Positions 14,900 through 23,834 of a stretch of 64,000 nucleotides of DNA are shown piece after piece. The stretch comes from Fusobacterium varium. GTDB taxonomy: Bacteria > Fusobacteriota > Fusobacteriia > Fusobacteriales > Fusobacteriaceae. The notes below the pieces were generated by a model. The model was not told the origin of the DNA and did no database searches. It saw only the letters and a program-made list of their open reading frames with translations. The position numbers and the translations under genes were made by a program. The stretch covers positions 2,232,001-2,296,000 of the forward strand of contig LR134390.1 of assembly GCA_900637705.1 (NCBI GenBank), written 5' to 3'. Each line of letters begins with the position of its first letter. Within the stretch, counting starts at the first letter, position 1.

Positions 14900-15865
14900 T
14901 TATTTTGCTAAAGTTAAAGCTAATTCATAGTCATCATTTATTGAATAATTTCTTTCTCCGTCCCATGCATAAGATATTGGGTGAGTGACAAGCCTATTAT
15001 TCTCTAATCCTACCATTACTCCACCTTCATCATTTTCAAGAATTTCAATAGCTTTTGCTCCCATTCTTGTAGCAAGCATTCTATCAAAACCAGATGGTGT
15101 TCCACCTCTTTGAACATGCCCTAATACTACACTTCTTACCTCTGTAGTTATTTTTTCTTTTAAAGCTGCTTCTATATCTTGTACTTTTCCTACACCTTCA
15201 GCAACCAAAACTATATCATGAAGCTTTCCATGTTTTCTTCTTTCCTTTATTTGTAAAGCAAGAAGTTCGATAGGATTGTCCATTTCAGGAATAAGAACTC
15301 CATCTCCTCCACCTGCAATACAAGCCTGAAGAGCTAAATCTCCTGCATGTCTTCCCATTACTTCTACAAGGATAGTTCTTTCATGAGAAGTTGCTGTATC
15401 TCTAATTTTTGATATAGCATCAAGTATAGTGTTAAGACATGTATCGAATCCAAGAGTAAAATCAGTACCTTTGATGTCATTATCTATTGTACCTGGTATT
15501 CCTACTACTTTTATTCCATGCTCTTTAGAAAGAGCATCAGCTCCACGATATGATCCATCTCCTCCAATTACTACTATTCCTTCTATCTCTCTCTTTTTAA
15601 GATTGTTTGCTGCTATAGCTCTGAATTTAGGATCTTTAAATTCAAGACATCTTGCTGTTAATAAACGAGTTCCACCTCTGTCTATTATTCCAGATACAAA
15701 ACGATCGTCCATAGGGAAAATTTCATCATTTAACATTCCAAGATATCCCCTTTGAATACCATATACCTTTATTCCTTTGCTCATTGCTATTTTAGCTGCA
15801 GATCTTATAGCAGCGTTCATTCCTGGAGAATCTCCACCACTTGTCAATATTGCTATTTTTTTCAT
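14900..15865 (-). CDS. pfkA: ATP-dependent 6-phosphofructokinase
   Basis: A 321-residue glycolytic enzyme that phosphorylates fructose 6-phosphate to fructose 1,6-bisphosphate. Visible motifs are GGDSPGMNAAIR (residues 10-21), the ATP-site GGDGSYRGA, the catalytic PGTIDNDI with its aspartates, and GGTPSGFDR. The length and the glycine at the GGDG position fit the ATP-dependent bacterial type instead of the pyrophosphate type. It is 17 bases downstream of accA, so glycolysis and fatty acid initiation share a transcript here. Confidence 0.96.
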   Translation of the reverse strand: MKKIAILTSGGDSPGMNAAIRSAAKIAMSKGIKVYGIQRGYLGMLNDEIFPMDDRFVSGIIDRGGTRLLTARCLEFKDPKFRAIAANNLKKREIEGIVVIGGDGSYRGADALSKEHGIKVVGIPGTIDNDIKGTDFTLGFDTCLNTILDAISKIRDTATSHERTILVEVMGRHAGDLALQACIAGGGDGVLIPEMDNPIELLALQIKERRKHGKLHDIVLVAEGVGKVQDIEAALKEKITTEVRSVVLGHVQRGGTPSGFDRMLATRMGAKAIEILENDEGGVMVGLENNRLVTHPISYAWDGERNYSINDDYELALTLAK

Positions 15866-15881
15866 TATATATCAATCTCCT

Positions 15882-16838
15882 TTAAATCACAGTCCCAATA
15901 AAAGAACCTATCTTTCTAAACTTATTATATCTATTTTCTACTAGTTCTTCCACTGATATTTTTTCCAATTCAGAAAATGATGATAAAATGATATTTTTTA
16001 GGTTAAGAGCTATACATTTATGATCTCTATGAGCCCCTCCCAAAGGTTCCTCTATAATACCATCAATGACTTCAAGTTTAAATAGACTTTGAGCAGATAT
16101 TTTTAAGTCCTCTGCTGCCTCTTTAGCTCTTGAAGCATCTTTATATAATATTGCTGCACAACCTTCTGGTGAAATGACTGAATATACTGAATTTTCCAAC
16201 ATAAATATTTTATCAGAAACTCCAAGTCCAAGTGCTCCTCCACTTCCCCCTTCTCCTATAACTACAGAAATAATTGGAACTTTTAATCCACTCATTTCCA
16301 TAAGGTTTCTGGCAATAGCTTCCCCTTGTCCATGTTCTTCAGCTTCTAATCCTGGATATGCCCCTGGAGTGTCTATAAAAGTCAAAATAGGAATCGAAAA
16401 TCTCTCAGCCATTTTAAAAAGCCTCAAAGCTTTTCTATAACCTTCTGGATTTGCCATTCCAAAATTTCTGTATATTTTTTCATCAGTTGTTCTTCCTTTT
16501 TGATGTCCAACTATTAATACTTTTTTACCATCAATTTTACAAAATCCTCCAACTATTGCAGGATCATCTTTAAATAATCTATCCCCATGAAGTTCTAAAA
16601 AATCTGTAGTCATATTCTCTATATAATCTAGTGTATAAGGTCTTTGTGGGTGTCTTGCTACAAAGACTTTATCCCATGAGTCTAAATTTTTATATATTGT
16701 TTTTAATTTTTCGTTTCTTGATTTTTTAAATTTTTCTATTTCCCCAGATAAATCTATACCTTTTTCTTCGGAAAATTTTTCTAATTCCTCTATTTTTTTT
16801 TCAATCTCAATTATCTCTTTTTCAAATTCAAATTCCAT
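15882..16838 (-). CDS. accA: Acetyl-CoA carboxylase carboxyltransferase, alpha subunit
   Basis: A 318-residue protein with a coiled-coil N-terminus, then the carboxyltransferase core: [38 protein letters not shown] and [14 protein letters not shown]. Together with AccD it transfers the carboxyl group from biotin-carrier protein to acetyl-CoA, making malonyl-CoA for fatty acid synthesis. It is 20 bases after accD. The biotin carboxylase (accC) and carrier (accB) are not in this window. Confidence 0.96.
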   Translation of the reverse strand: MEFEFEKEIIEIEKKIEELEKFSEEKGIDLSGEIEKFKKSRNEKLKTIYKNLDSWDKVFVARHPQRPYTLDYIENMTTDFLELHGDRLFKDDPAIVGGFCKIDGKKVLIVGHQKGRTTDEKIYRNFGMANPEGYRKALRLFKMAERFSIPILTFIDTPGAYPGLEAEEHGQGEAIARNLMEMSGLKVPIISVVIGEGGSGGALGLGVSDKIFMLENSVYSVISPEGCAAILYKDASRAKEAAEDLKISAQSLFKLEVIDGIIEEPLGGAHRDHKCIALNLKNIILSSFSELEKISVEELVENRYNKFRKIGSFIGTVI

Positions 16839-16857
16839 TTTTTCCTCCTACCTAAGT

Positions 16858-17757
16858 TTATATTAAATTACTTAGAATAGTATGTAATGTGTTTTTCATA
16901 TCTTCCCTTTTAGTTATTACATCAACCATTCCGCTTTTTTGTAAAAATTCACTTGTCTGGAATTCTTCAGGAAGTTTTTGTTTAATAGTCTGTTCTATAA
17001 CTCTCTTTCCTGCAAATCCAATCATAGCTTTAGGTTCACTTACTATTATATCTCCAAGCATAGCAAAAGAAGCTGTTACTCCTCCAGTAGTAGGATTTAC
17101 AGGAACAGCTATAAATGGTACTCCAGCTATTCTCAATTTTTCTGCTGCTGCTGAAGTTTTTGCCATCTGCATCAGAGATAATATTCCCTCATGCATTCTT
17201 GCTCCACCAGAAGTTGCAACAACAATAACAGGAATTCTTTCTTGAAGTCCTCTTTCCATAGCTCTTGTAATTTTTTCCCCTACTACAGAACCCATACTTC
17301 CACCCATGAATTTAAAATCCATAGCTGCAATACTTACTTTTATTCCATTGATATTCCCTGTTCCTGAGATAACACCTTCTCTCATATCACATTCATTTCT
17401 AGCTTTTCTATTTTTTTCTTCATAATCTGGAAAATTAAGTGGATTTACAGATTCAAGTTCTGAATCTTCCTCTTTAAAAGTTCCTTCATCTATTAATAAA
17501 GCTATTCTTTCTCTTGCTGTCATCTCAAAATAATAGTCACAATGGCTGCATTTTTTCAAATTTCCTTCTATGTCAACTTTATATAAAATTTCCTGGCACT
17601 GAGGGCACTTTACCCATAATCCTGTTGACTTATTATCTATATGCTTTGTATCCTTCTGTTCTACTTGATCTTCTGTACTTTCTACTGTCAAAGTCACGTA
17701 TTTTTTTCTACTTTTATTTAATGAAAAATTCTTTTTATTCAAAGAAAAAAAACCCAT
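16858..17757 (-). CDS. accD: Acetyl-CoA carboxylase carboxyltransferase, beta subunit
   Basis: A 299-residue partner of AccA. An N-terminal tail of about 45 residues, longer than in most relatives, precedes the zinc finger with cysteines at 51, 54, 70 and 73. The crotonase-fold catalytic core follows (MDFKFMGGSMGSVVGEKI, TSGGARMHEG, PTTGGVTASFAMLGDI). It is the first gene of accD-accA-pfkA and is preceded by AGGAGGAAG and by a good promoter at 17792-17820. Confidence 0.95.
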   Translation of the reverse strand: MGFFSLNKKNFSLNKSRKKYVTLTVESTEDQVEQKDTKHIDNKSTGLWVKCPQCQEILYKVDIEGNLKKCSHCDYYFEMTARERIALLIDEGTFKEEDSELESVNPLNFPDYEEKNRKARNECDMREGVISGTGNINGIKVSIAAMDFKFMGGSMGSVVGEKITRAMERGLQERIPVIVVATSGGARMHEGILSLMQMAKTSAAAEKLRIAGVPFIAVPVNPTTGGVTASFAMLGDIIVSEPKAMIGFAGKRVIEQTIKQKLPEEFQTSEFLQKSGMVDVITKREDMKNTLHTILSNLI

Positions 17758-17791
17758 TTCTTCCTCCTCGTTTACTTTTCTCTAATAATTA

Positions 17792-17820
17792 ATTCTATAA
17801 GATTTTTTGAATTATTTCAA
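17792..17820 (-). promoter_or_regulatory. Promoter of accD-accA-pfkA with an inverted repeat over the -35
   Basis: TTGAAA (17815-17820) and TAGAAT (17792-17797) are 17 bases apart on the minus strand. The -35 lies in TTGAA-ATAA-TTCAA, a perfect 5-4-5 inverted repeat at 17807-17820 that could bind a lipid-sensing regulator. It does not match the FapR consensus I know. Confidence 0.6.
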
Positions 17821-17827
17821 TAAATAT

Positions 17828-17856
17828 TTGATTTTACTTTCTTTATATTATAAAAT
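17828..17856 (+). promoter_or_regulatory. Promoter of the lipoprotein gene
   Basis: TTGATT (17828-17833) and TAAAAT (17851-17856) are 17 bases apart. The implied 5' untranslated region is about 115 bases. Just before the AGGAGG at 17966 it holds a perfect 13-8-13 AT-only inverted repeat at 17928-17961. Confidence 0.5.
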
Positions 17857-17977
17857 ATATAGTAATATACAATCTTCTAACGACTTAAAAATGAATGATA
17901 GAGGGAAATTTTAGAATTAAAAATTACAAAAATAATTTTTTTAAAATTAAAAATTATTTTTCTCTAGGAGGTTTTTC

Positions 17978-18526
17978 ATGAAAAAAATCAATTTTACACT
18001 AGTTTTATTTCTTATTATTTTGGCAACTGGATGCAGTAGCTTAGATAGTGCGCTATCTAATGTACTTCCCAACAAATCTAATGCAGTTCCTTTAGAATTA
18101 CAGGAACAAATGGCTACTAGAGTAAATCCTGAACAGGAATTATTTGCTCTTGGCTCAGCAGAAATAGAAACAAGTGGTGCTATTATTGCTCAATCAAAAG
18201 CTAATAAAAATGCTAAAGATCTACTAAAAGGAAAAATAAAAAAAGAAGTAGCAATCAACTTTAATTCTTTCATGCTTAATATGGATTCATATTCAAAAGG
18301 ATTAGCTGCTCCTGTATTACCTGATCTTACTGAATATGCTTCTGAGCTTATCCTTAAAAATGCCTCACAAAAAGGAGCTTGGGAAAACAATAAAAAAGTT
18401 TATTCCCTTTTTGTTGTAGAAAGAGATGATGTAACTCTTCAATCAAAAAATGTATTTTCTACATTTTTAGAAGATATATCAGGAAGACTTCTGAATACAA
18501 AGGATAAATTATCAGGTGAGGAATAG
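17978..18526 (+). CDS. Putative LPP20-like lipoprotein
   Basis: A 182-residue lipoprotein: the signal peptide ends in LATGC at residue 19. The mature part has a segment (EQELFALGSAEIETSGAIIAQSKA) like the LPP20/LpoB-type domain seen in envelope lipoproteins, then a helix and a beta-strand part (VYSLFVVERDDVTLQS). It is probably anchored to the periplasmic side of the outer or inner membrane. It precedes the citrate lyase maturation genes by 30 bases on the same strand, but no functional link is evident. Family assignment is moderate. Confidence 0.7.
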   Translation: MKKINFTLVLFLIILATGCSSLDSALSNVLPNKSNAVPLELQEQMATRVNPEQELFALGSAEIETSGAIIAQSKANKNAKDLLKGKIKKEVAINFNSFMLNMDSYSKGLAAPVLPDLTEYASELILKNASQKGAWENNKKVYSLFVVERDDVTLQSKNVFSTFLEDISGRLLNTKDKLSGEE

Positions 18527-18556
18527 TTTTAAAATTATATCAGGAGAGAAATTATT

Positions 18557-19590
18557 ATGAATATAGAAAAAGTTAATTTAAGTAATCCCTTTGAAAAAAA
18601 AGAGGTTATAGATTTTTTAGCTGGCTTTGACCTTAAATATGATGACAATATTGATTATACTGTTGTTATCAGAGAAAATGATAAGATCATAGCCACTGCT
18701 TCAAAAGGAAAAAATATAGTAAAATGTTTTGCTATTGATAAAACCCATCAGGGTGAAGGAATATCAGGGGCTATTCTTACAAATGTTACAAATAAGATGT
18801 TTGATCAGGGATATCTTCACAGTATGGTATTTACAAAAACAAGTAATCAGGATATATTTTCTGGAATAGGATACAAAGAAGTAGCACATACTGATAAAGT
18901 TATTCTCATGGAAATGGGTATTAATAGTATTGATAAAACTATAAATAAAATAAAAAAGATTTCAATATAAAAAATGAAACTCAAAAAGCCATGCTTGTTA
19001 TGAACTGTAATCCATTTACTTATGGTCATCAATTCCTTATAGAAAAAGCTGCAGCTGAAAATGAAGAAGTCCTTATATTTGTAGTTCAAGAGGATAAATC
19101 TATTTTCCCTTTTAAAATAAGATATGATCTTGTAAAAAAAGGAACTGCTCATCTTCCAAATGTAAAAGTAATTCCTGGAACTGAGTATATAATTTCTTCT
19201 GCAACTTTCCCAAATTATTTTCTTCGTAAAGAAGACGATTCTCTTATGGAATATACAAAATTAGATGCTACTATAGCTGGAAAGCAATTTGGTGAAAAAC
19301 TTGGTATAAATAAAAGATACATAGGAGAAGAACCTTATTGCCCTGTAACCAAAAAATACAATGATGCTTTAATGGAAATACTTCCTGAATATGGAATGGA
19401 AGTTATTCTTGTACCTAGAAAAGAACTTCACCATACAGCTATCAGTGCCTCTATTGTTAGAGAAAAACTAAAAGAAGGAAAAATTGAAGAATTAAAAGAA
19501 TTTGTACCTTCTACAACTTTTGATTTTTTAATAAGTAAAGAAGGAAAGGAGATAGAAGAGAAGCTGAAAAACAGCAACTCTCCTCATTAA
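18557..19590 (+). pseudogene. citC: [Citrate (pro-3S)-lyase] ligase CitC, frame broken at an A6 run
   Basis: Two frames together encode one CitC. The first (18557-18970) is the GNAT-like N-terminal domain. The second continues from about 18949 to 19590 and is the nucleotidyltransferase domain (MNCNPFTYGHQFLIEKAA, PVTKKYNDAL, SASIVREKL). The break is at A AAA AAG (18952-18958). Adding one A, or slipping -1 there, gives a 344-residue protein, the normal family length. CitC attaches acetate to the phosphoribosyl-dephospho-CoA arm of citrate lyase's acyl carrier subunit. citXG follows 4 bases later. The lyase subunits CitD, CitE and CitF are absent here. The heptamer is a canonical slippery site, but similar breaks elsewhere in the window favour a sequence error. 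Confidence 0.85.
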
Positions 19591-19594
19591 TTTA

Positions 19595-20947
19595 ATGTTT
19601 GATTTAAATAAATTTTTAGAGCTCAGAGAACAAAGAGTTGAACTTCAAAATTCACTTATTAAAAAATACTCTCTCCCTCTTGTTGCTATAAGAACCAATT
19701 ATCCAGGTGAAGATAAACTTGAACCATTATCTCTAAGTATAGTTGATACAGTTGCTGAAGAAATAGAAGAATATTTTTCTGAGAAAATAATGCATAAAGA
19801 AATTTTAAAAAATCTTGAAGGAAAAATCTATCTTTTTCTAATAGATGAAAAAGCTGAAAATATAAAGAAAAGTACAATCTTTTTTGAAGAAAATCATATT
19901 CTTGGAAGATGTGTAGACATAGATGTTTATGACACCAATGGAAACGGACTTTCCAGAAGTCAGTTTGGATATGATAAAAGAAAATGCCTTATTTGTGATG
20001 ATAATGCTTTTATCTGTGGAAGAGCAATGAAACATTCTCATCAGGAAATAAAAAATGTTCTCATGGAAAAATATATTCAATATAATAATTATATTTCTAA
20101 AAGAGAAAAAATAATAAAAAAACTTGGAGATACTGCACTTGAAGCTATGATATTTGAAGCTGCTACTTCTCCATCTTTTGGTCTTGTTTCTCCTCTAACA
20201 CAAGGCTCACATAATGATATGGATTTCTTTACTTTTTTAAAAAGTTCTTTTGCTATAAAAGAAGGATTTGAAAAAATGGCAAGAATTTCATACTCATATC
20301 TTACACTTGAGGAAGCTTTCTTAATAACAAGAAAAATAGGAATAGAAACTGAAAAAGTAATGTTTGAAGCTACTGAAAATGTTAATACCCACAAAGGAAT
20401 GATTTTTCTACTCGGAATAGTTATTGTAACAACAGCAAGAGCTTTGTATGAGGAAGCTTCTTTCAATGATATTCAGCCTATGCTTAAAAATATGTGTAAA
20501 GATATATTGAAAGATTTTGAAAATATAAAAAATAAAACTGAGCTTACTCATGGAGAAAAACTATATAAAAACTATGGTTTCACAGGAGTAAGAGGTGAAG
20601 TAAAAGAGGGGCTTGATATAATTTTCAATGGTTCACTTAATGTTTTTGAAGATTCAATTAAAAAAAATAATGATATGAATCTAGCTTCCCTTCAAACTCT
20701 TATTTTTCTTATGGGAAAAGTAATGGACAGTACTATTGTTCATAGACATGATATACACATGCTTCGTAGAGTAAAAAGAGAGGCAGAGGAATTTTTTGCT
20801 GCTGGAGGAGTTTATAGTAAATTAGGAAGGCAGACTGCTGAAAATATGGAAAAAGCTTATATAAAAGATAAAATAAGTCCAGGAGGAAGTGCTGATCTTC
20901 TTGCAGTTACAATTTTTTTATATAAATTAAAAAAGTTTTTCTTTTAA
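19595..20947 (+). CDS. citXG: CitXG fusion: citrate lyase holo-ACP synthase and triphosphoribosyl-dephospho-CoA synthase
   Basis: The 450-residue protein joins two enzymes. Residues about 1-165 are CitX (LREQRVELQNSLIKKYSLPLVAIRTNYPG, GRCVDIDVYD, RKCLICDDNAFICGRAMKHS), which loads the prosthetic group onto citrate lyase's carrier protein. The rest is CitG (EAATSPSFGLVSPLTQGSHNDMDF, THGEKLYKNYGFTGVRGE, DSTIVHRHD), which makes the triphosphoribosyl-dephospho-CoA precursor. Fused CitXG is known in several bacteria. It starts 4 bases after citC, so translation is probably coupled. No terminator is obvious after it. Confidence 0.9.
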   Translation: MFDLNKFLELREQRVELQNSLIKKYSLPLVAIRTNYPGEDKLEPLSLSIVDTVAEEIEEYFSEKIMHKEILKNLEGKIYLFLIDEKAENIKKSTIFFEENHILGRCVDIDVYDTNGNGLSRSQFGYDKRKCLICDDNAFICGRAMKHSHQEIKNVLMEKYIQYNNYISKREKIIKKLGDTALEAMIFEAATSPSFGLVSPLTQGSHNDMDFFTFLKSSFAIKEGFEKMARISYSYLTLEEAFLITRKIGIETEKVMFEATENVNTHKGMIFLLGIVIVTTARALYEEASFNDIQPMLKNMCKDILKDFENIKNKTELTHGEKLYKNYGFTGVRGEVKEGLDIIFNGSLNVFEDSIKKNNDMNLASLQTLIFLMGKVMDSTIVHRHDIHMLRRVKREAEEFFAAGGVYSKLGRQTAENMEKAYIKDKISPGGSADLLAVTIFLYKLKKFFF

Positions 20948-21021
20948 AAATTTTTTGTTAAAAATAATATATCACCAAAATAGATAATTATCTTAAATAT
21001 TGTTTATCTTTTAAATAGAGT

Positions 21022-21049
21022 TTGAATATAAATAATGCTGTGATATAAT
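21022..21049 (+). promoter_or_regulatory. Promoter of the MarR-type regulator gene
   Basis: TTGAAT (21022-21027) and an extended TGA-TATAAT (hexamer at 21044-21049) are 16 bases apart. A 12-base palindrome, AGATAATTATCT, lies upstream at 20982-20993 and could be a binding site. Confidence 0.6.
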
Positions 21050-21084
21050 ATAGGCAACAAATTATAAATATTGGAGGTTCAGGT

Positions 21085-21651
21085 TTGGAAAATAATAAGG
21101 ACTTGTACTATGATGAAATCGTTGATAAATGGATCAGCATGGATGAAAGTGAAGAACTAGTAAATAAAAGATTTAAATCTCTAAACAAAAAATCAGAGAT
21201 ATTATATAATTTTGTTATTGCCTATACAAATTATATGAATGAAAAAAGAGATTATGGAACTGGTGAAGAACTTTCCATGACAGAGGCTCATATACTTACA
21301 GATATAGTTGATTATGAAGGAATTACAGTTACTGAACTGTCAAAAAAGTGGAAAAAAACTAGAAGTGCCATATCTCAAACTATAAAAAGTTTATTAAAAA
21401 AAGAATATATCTATAGAGTAAATTCTAAAGATGATGCTAAATTCTTTTACCTTTATCCCTATGATAAAGCTAAAGATTTCGCTCTTGCCCATAAGAGATA
21501 TGATAATGTTGATATAGTAAAAACTAATAAATCACTTTTAGAAAAATTTACTGTTGATGACTTAGTTACTTTTGATAATATTCTTGAAGAATATACTTCA
21601 ATATTATTAGAGGGAGAAGAGAAAAAAAGAAAGAAAAATAATTTTATATAA
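21085..21651 (+). CDS. MarR-family transcriptional regulator
   Basis: A 188-residue protein with a MarR-type winged helix: LSMTEAHILTDIVDYEGITVTELSKKWKKTRSAISQTIKSLLKKEYIYRV in pieces, with the wing at SKDDAKFFYLYP. Helices at both ends would form the dimer. The start is TTG at 21085, chosen because GGAGG lies 7 bases upstream. It is transcribed alone towards a shared terminator. The neighbours are a peroxiredoxin-like gene and a permease, both on the other strand; whether it controls them is unknown. Confidence 0.85.
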   Translation: MENNKDLYYDEIVDKWISMDESEELVNKRFKSLNKKSEILYNFVIAYTNYMNEKRDYGTGEELSMTEAHILTDIVDYEGITVTELSKKWKKTRSAISQTIKSLLKKEYIYRVNSKDDAKFFYLYPYDKAKDFALAHKRYDNVDIVKTNKSLLEKFTVDDLVTFDNILEEYTSILLEGEEKKRKKNNFI

Positions 21652-21685
21652 AAAACAGGCCTGAAATAATTCAAGCCTGTTTTTT
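21651..21685. terminator. Bidirectional terminator between marR-type and peroxiredoxin-like genes
   Basis: AAAACAGGC-CTGAA pairs with TTCAA-GCCTGTTTT around a 4-base loop, with A and T runs on either side. It serves two convergent genes. Confidence 0.85.
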
Positions 21686-21709
21686 AGGATATTATGACTC
21701 AGGAAATTA

Positions 21710-22264
21710 TTATTTTTTATTAATATATTCATATACCATATTTAATACTTCCCTTGCTCTAGGAATATCTGCTCCATCTTCAGCATAATGTGAATATATT
21801 ACTTTATTATTTCCATCTATTATGAACATTGCTGGAAGCTGAAGCTCATTTCCTTCATACTCTCCATGAGAGAGCCCCATACTTTTTGCTTCTGCTACTT
21901 TTTCTGCTATATTACCTGCTTTTAATGCTTCTAAAGAAGTTGCTGCTCCAATTTCAAACTTTTTATATAACTCCTGTTGAGGGTCACAGATTATTTCAAA
22001 TTTTAGCCTTATCTCTTTATCAGCTTCTTTTATTATCTCCTGAGTAGATTGTAATACTATTTTAATATCTACCCCTGCTTCTTCAAATTTTTCATACAAT
22101 TTATTAAATTCCATAATGTCCAATTGACATATAGTACAACCATAATACCTCAGAAAAGCAAGTATTCCTATTTTACTTCCCTTGCTTTTAAAGTAATCTT
22201 TTCCTACTTCATATGCTGTATCATATATAAAATTCTCAATAAATTCATTTTCTCTTACTATCAT
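21710..22264 (-). CDS. Peroxiredoxin-like (AhpC/TSA) thioredoxin-fold protein
   Basis: A 184-residue thioredoxin-fold protein. After an N-terminal strand it has FLRYYGCTICQLDIMEF, where a CxxC stands at the place of the peroxidatic cysteine of AhpC/TSA proteins. A helix and IVLQSTQEIIKEADKEI, CDPQQELYKKFEIG and PAMFIIDGNNKVIYSHYAED follow, all familiar from AhpC-like enzymes. It probably reduces peroxides or disulfides in the cytoplasm, using thioredoxin. It lies 33 bases after the APC permease gene on the same strand. The substrate is not evident. Confidence 0.8.
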   Translation of the reverse strand: MIVRENEFIENFIYDTAYEVGKDYFKSKGSKIGILAFLRYYGCTICQLDIMEFNKLYEKFEEAGVDIKIVLQSTQEIIKEADKEIRLKFEIICDPQQELYKKFEIGAATSLEALKAGNIAEKVAEAKSMGLSHGEYEGNELQLPAMFIIDGNNKVIYSHYAEDGADIPRAREVLNMVYEYINKK

Positions 22265-22297
22265 GGCATCAACTCCATATTAATTTGTTTTCTATAT

Positions 22298-23665
22298 TTA
22301 TTCTGCTTTCTCCTCCTCTTTTGAATCTTCAGTTTCATAACTTATATGACATTTTATTTTTCCACTGTTATATTTTACATTAGCATATGTAAAAGCAAAA
22401 ACAACAACACAAGCATTTCCTATAAGTAATGGCAATGACAAACTTGTTCCAAGCAATATAGCCTGTACTATAAATATCATTACAGCTGCTGTAACTAAAG
22501 CTTTTACTGCTCCTTCTTTTATATGCAATGGTGAATTTTCCCATTGTTTAGGAAGTTTTTTAGCTACACTTAATAGACATAGTGCTATCATTGAGTTTGT
22601 AACACTTTGTACAGTTGTTACTATTTTTGATATTATACTTATATTTAAGTTGAAAACTATTGGTAATAATCCTACAAAAAAGAATATTGTTAATAGATAC
22701 ATTGGTGTCTTATAGTTTTTATGCAATGTAGCAAGTTTTGCTGGAAGCCAACCATCATTCGCTGCCTGCATCAATGGTTTTGTTGCAGAAGCAAGCTGCG
22801 AATTCAATGTTGATATAAGAGCTGCCCATGCTCCACCTACAATAAAGAATACATAAAGCTGTTTTGGAAGAATTTCTCTCGCTACATGAGTTAGAGGCTC
22901 ATTAGCTACATGTGCTACTGGAAATATTCCTGCTGCAACTGTTGCCATAAATCCATAAAGTACAGCAACTGCTAAAGTAGATGTTACCATAACTCTAGGA
23001 ATATCTCTAGTTGGATTTTTAGCTTCCCCAGATAGATTTGCTATGACTTGTGCACCACCTGTTGCAAAAGTCAATTGAGCAGTAGCTCTAAGCAGTCCTA
23101 ACCATCCTCCTGTCATAAAACTTGCAGGATCCATATAGTTGGGATCTATTTTTCCAAATCCATAAACTGTAAATGTTGTAAGTGCAACTATTAAAGAAAC
23201 AACTATAATATTTTGAAACTTTGCAAACTTATCTATCCCTAAGAAATTTAATCCATACAATATTATCAATATTCCAATAGCTAAAAGCTTTCTTGGAACA
23301 AATGGCAGAAATGGCAGTGCATAATCTGCAAATGAAAGACAATACATTGACAATGATATATTTGTTAAAATAAATATTATTGTATATGCTCCTGTATATT
23401 TTTCCCCAAGAAGTGACCCTATTATTGAATATTGTCCACCTCTAAATCTTGCAGTGGTATTAATAAGAGTTAAAGGATACCATGAAATAAGTACCATAAC
23501 TGCTGATAATACAAATGCAAGAGGTGCTGATCTACCAGTCATACCTATTGCTACCCCTGTCAAAGACATTATCCCAGCTCCTATTATCTGCCCCACAGAT
23601 GCCCCCATCAAATCCCAGAAACCAAGCGTTCTTTTCAATTCCTTTGTTGAAGTCAGATTGCTCAT
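22298..23665 (-). CDS. APC-family amino acid permease
   Basis: A 455-residue transporter with about 12 membrane segments. The N-terminal GFWDLMGASVGQIIGAGIM is the discontinuous first helix of APC proteins (GxGIM-type substrate loop). A TGGAQVIANLSGEAKNPTRDIPR segment follows helix 5-6. It probably imports an amino acid or polyamine by H+ or Na+ symport, or by exchange. The substrate cannot be read. It is cotranscribed with a peroxiredoxin-like gene. A small hairpin overlaps its Shine-Dalgarno site. Confidence 0.88.
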   Translation of the reverse strand: MSNLTSTKELKRTLGFWDLMGASVGQIIGAGIMSLTGVAIGMTGRSAPLAFVLSAVMVLISWYPLTLINTTARFRGGQYSIIGSLLGEKYTGAYTIIFILTNISLSMYCLSFADYALPFLPFVPRKLLAIGILIILYGLNFLGIDKFAKFQNIIVVSLIVALTTFTVYGFGKIDPNYMDPASFMTGGWLGLLRATAQLTFATGGAQVIANLSGEAKNPTRDIPRVMVTSTLAVAVLYGFMATVAAGIFPVAHVANEPLTHVAREILPKQLYVFFIVGGAWAALISTLNSQLASATKPLMQAANDGWLPAKLATLHKNYKTPMYLLTIFFFVGLLPIVFNLNISIISKIVTTVQSVTNSMIALCLLSVAKKLPKQWENSPLHIKEGAVKALVTAAVMIFIVQAILLGTSLSLPLLIGNACVVVFAFTYANVKYNSGKIKCHISYETEDSKEEEKAE

Positions 23666-23673
23666 TTTTGTAC

Positions 23674-23693
23674 CTCCAAATAATTTATTGGAG
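23674..23693 (-). promoter_or_regulatory. Hairpin overlapping the ribosome site of the APC permease gene
   Basis: CTCCAA and TTGGAG pair across 8 bases. The 3' arm contains part of the GGAGG Shine-Dalgarno site that lies 7 bases before the ATG. A TATAAT lies just upstream on the minus strand, but no convincing -35 was found. Confidence 0.4.
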
Positions 23694-23834
23694 AAATATT
23701 ATAATAAGCTACTTTTTCTCTTCCCTCTTTATTTATGTTGTATTTTTACCCTATAAAAATTACAATGTTATTTTACCCCTAAATATTTTCATTTTTTTAC
23801 TCTGGCCTTTTCTATAAAATAATTCCCCACAAAT

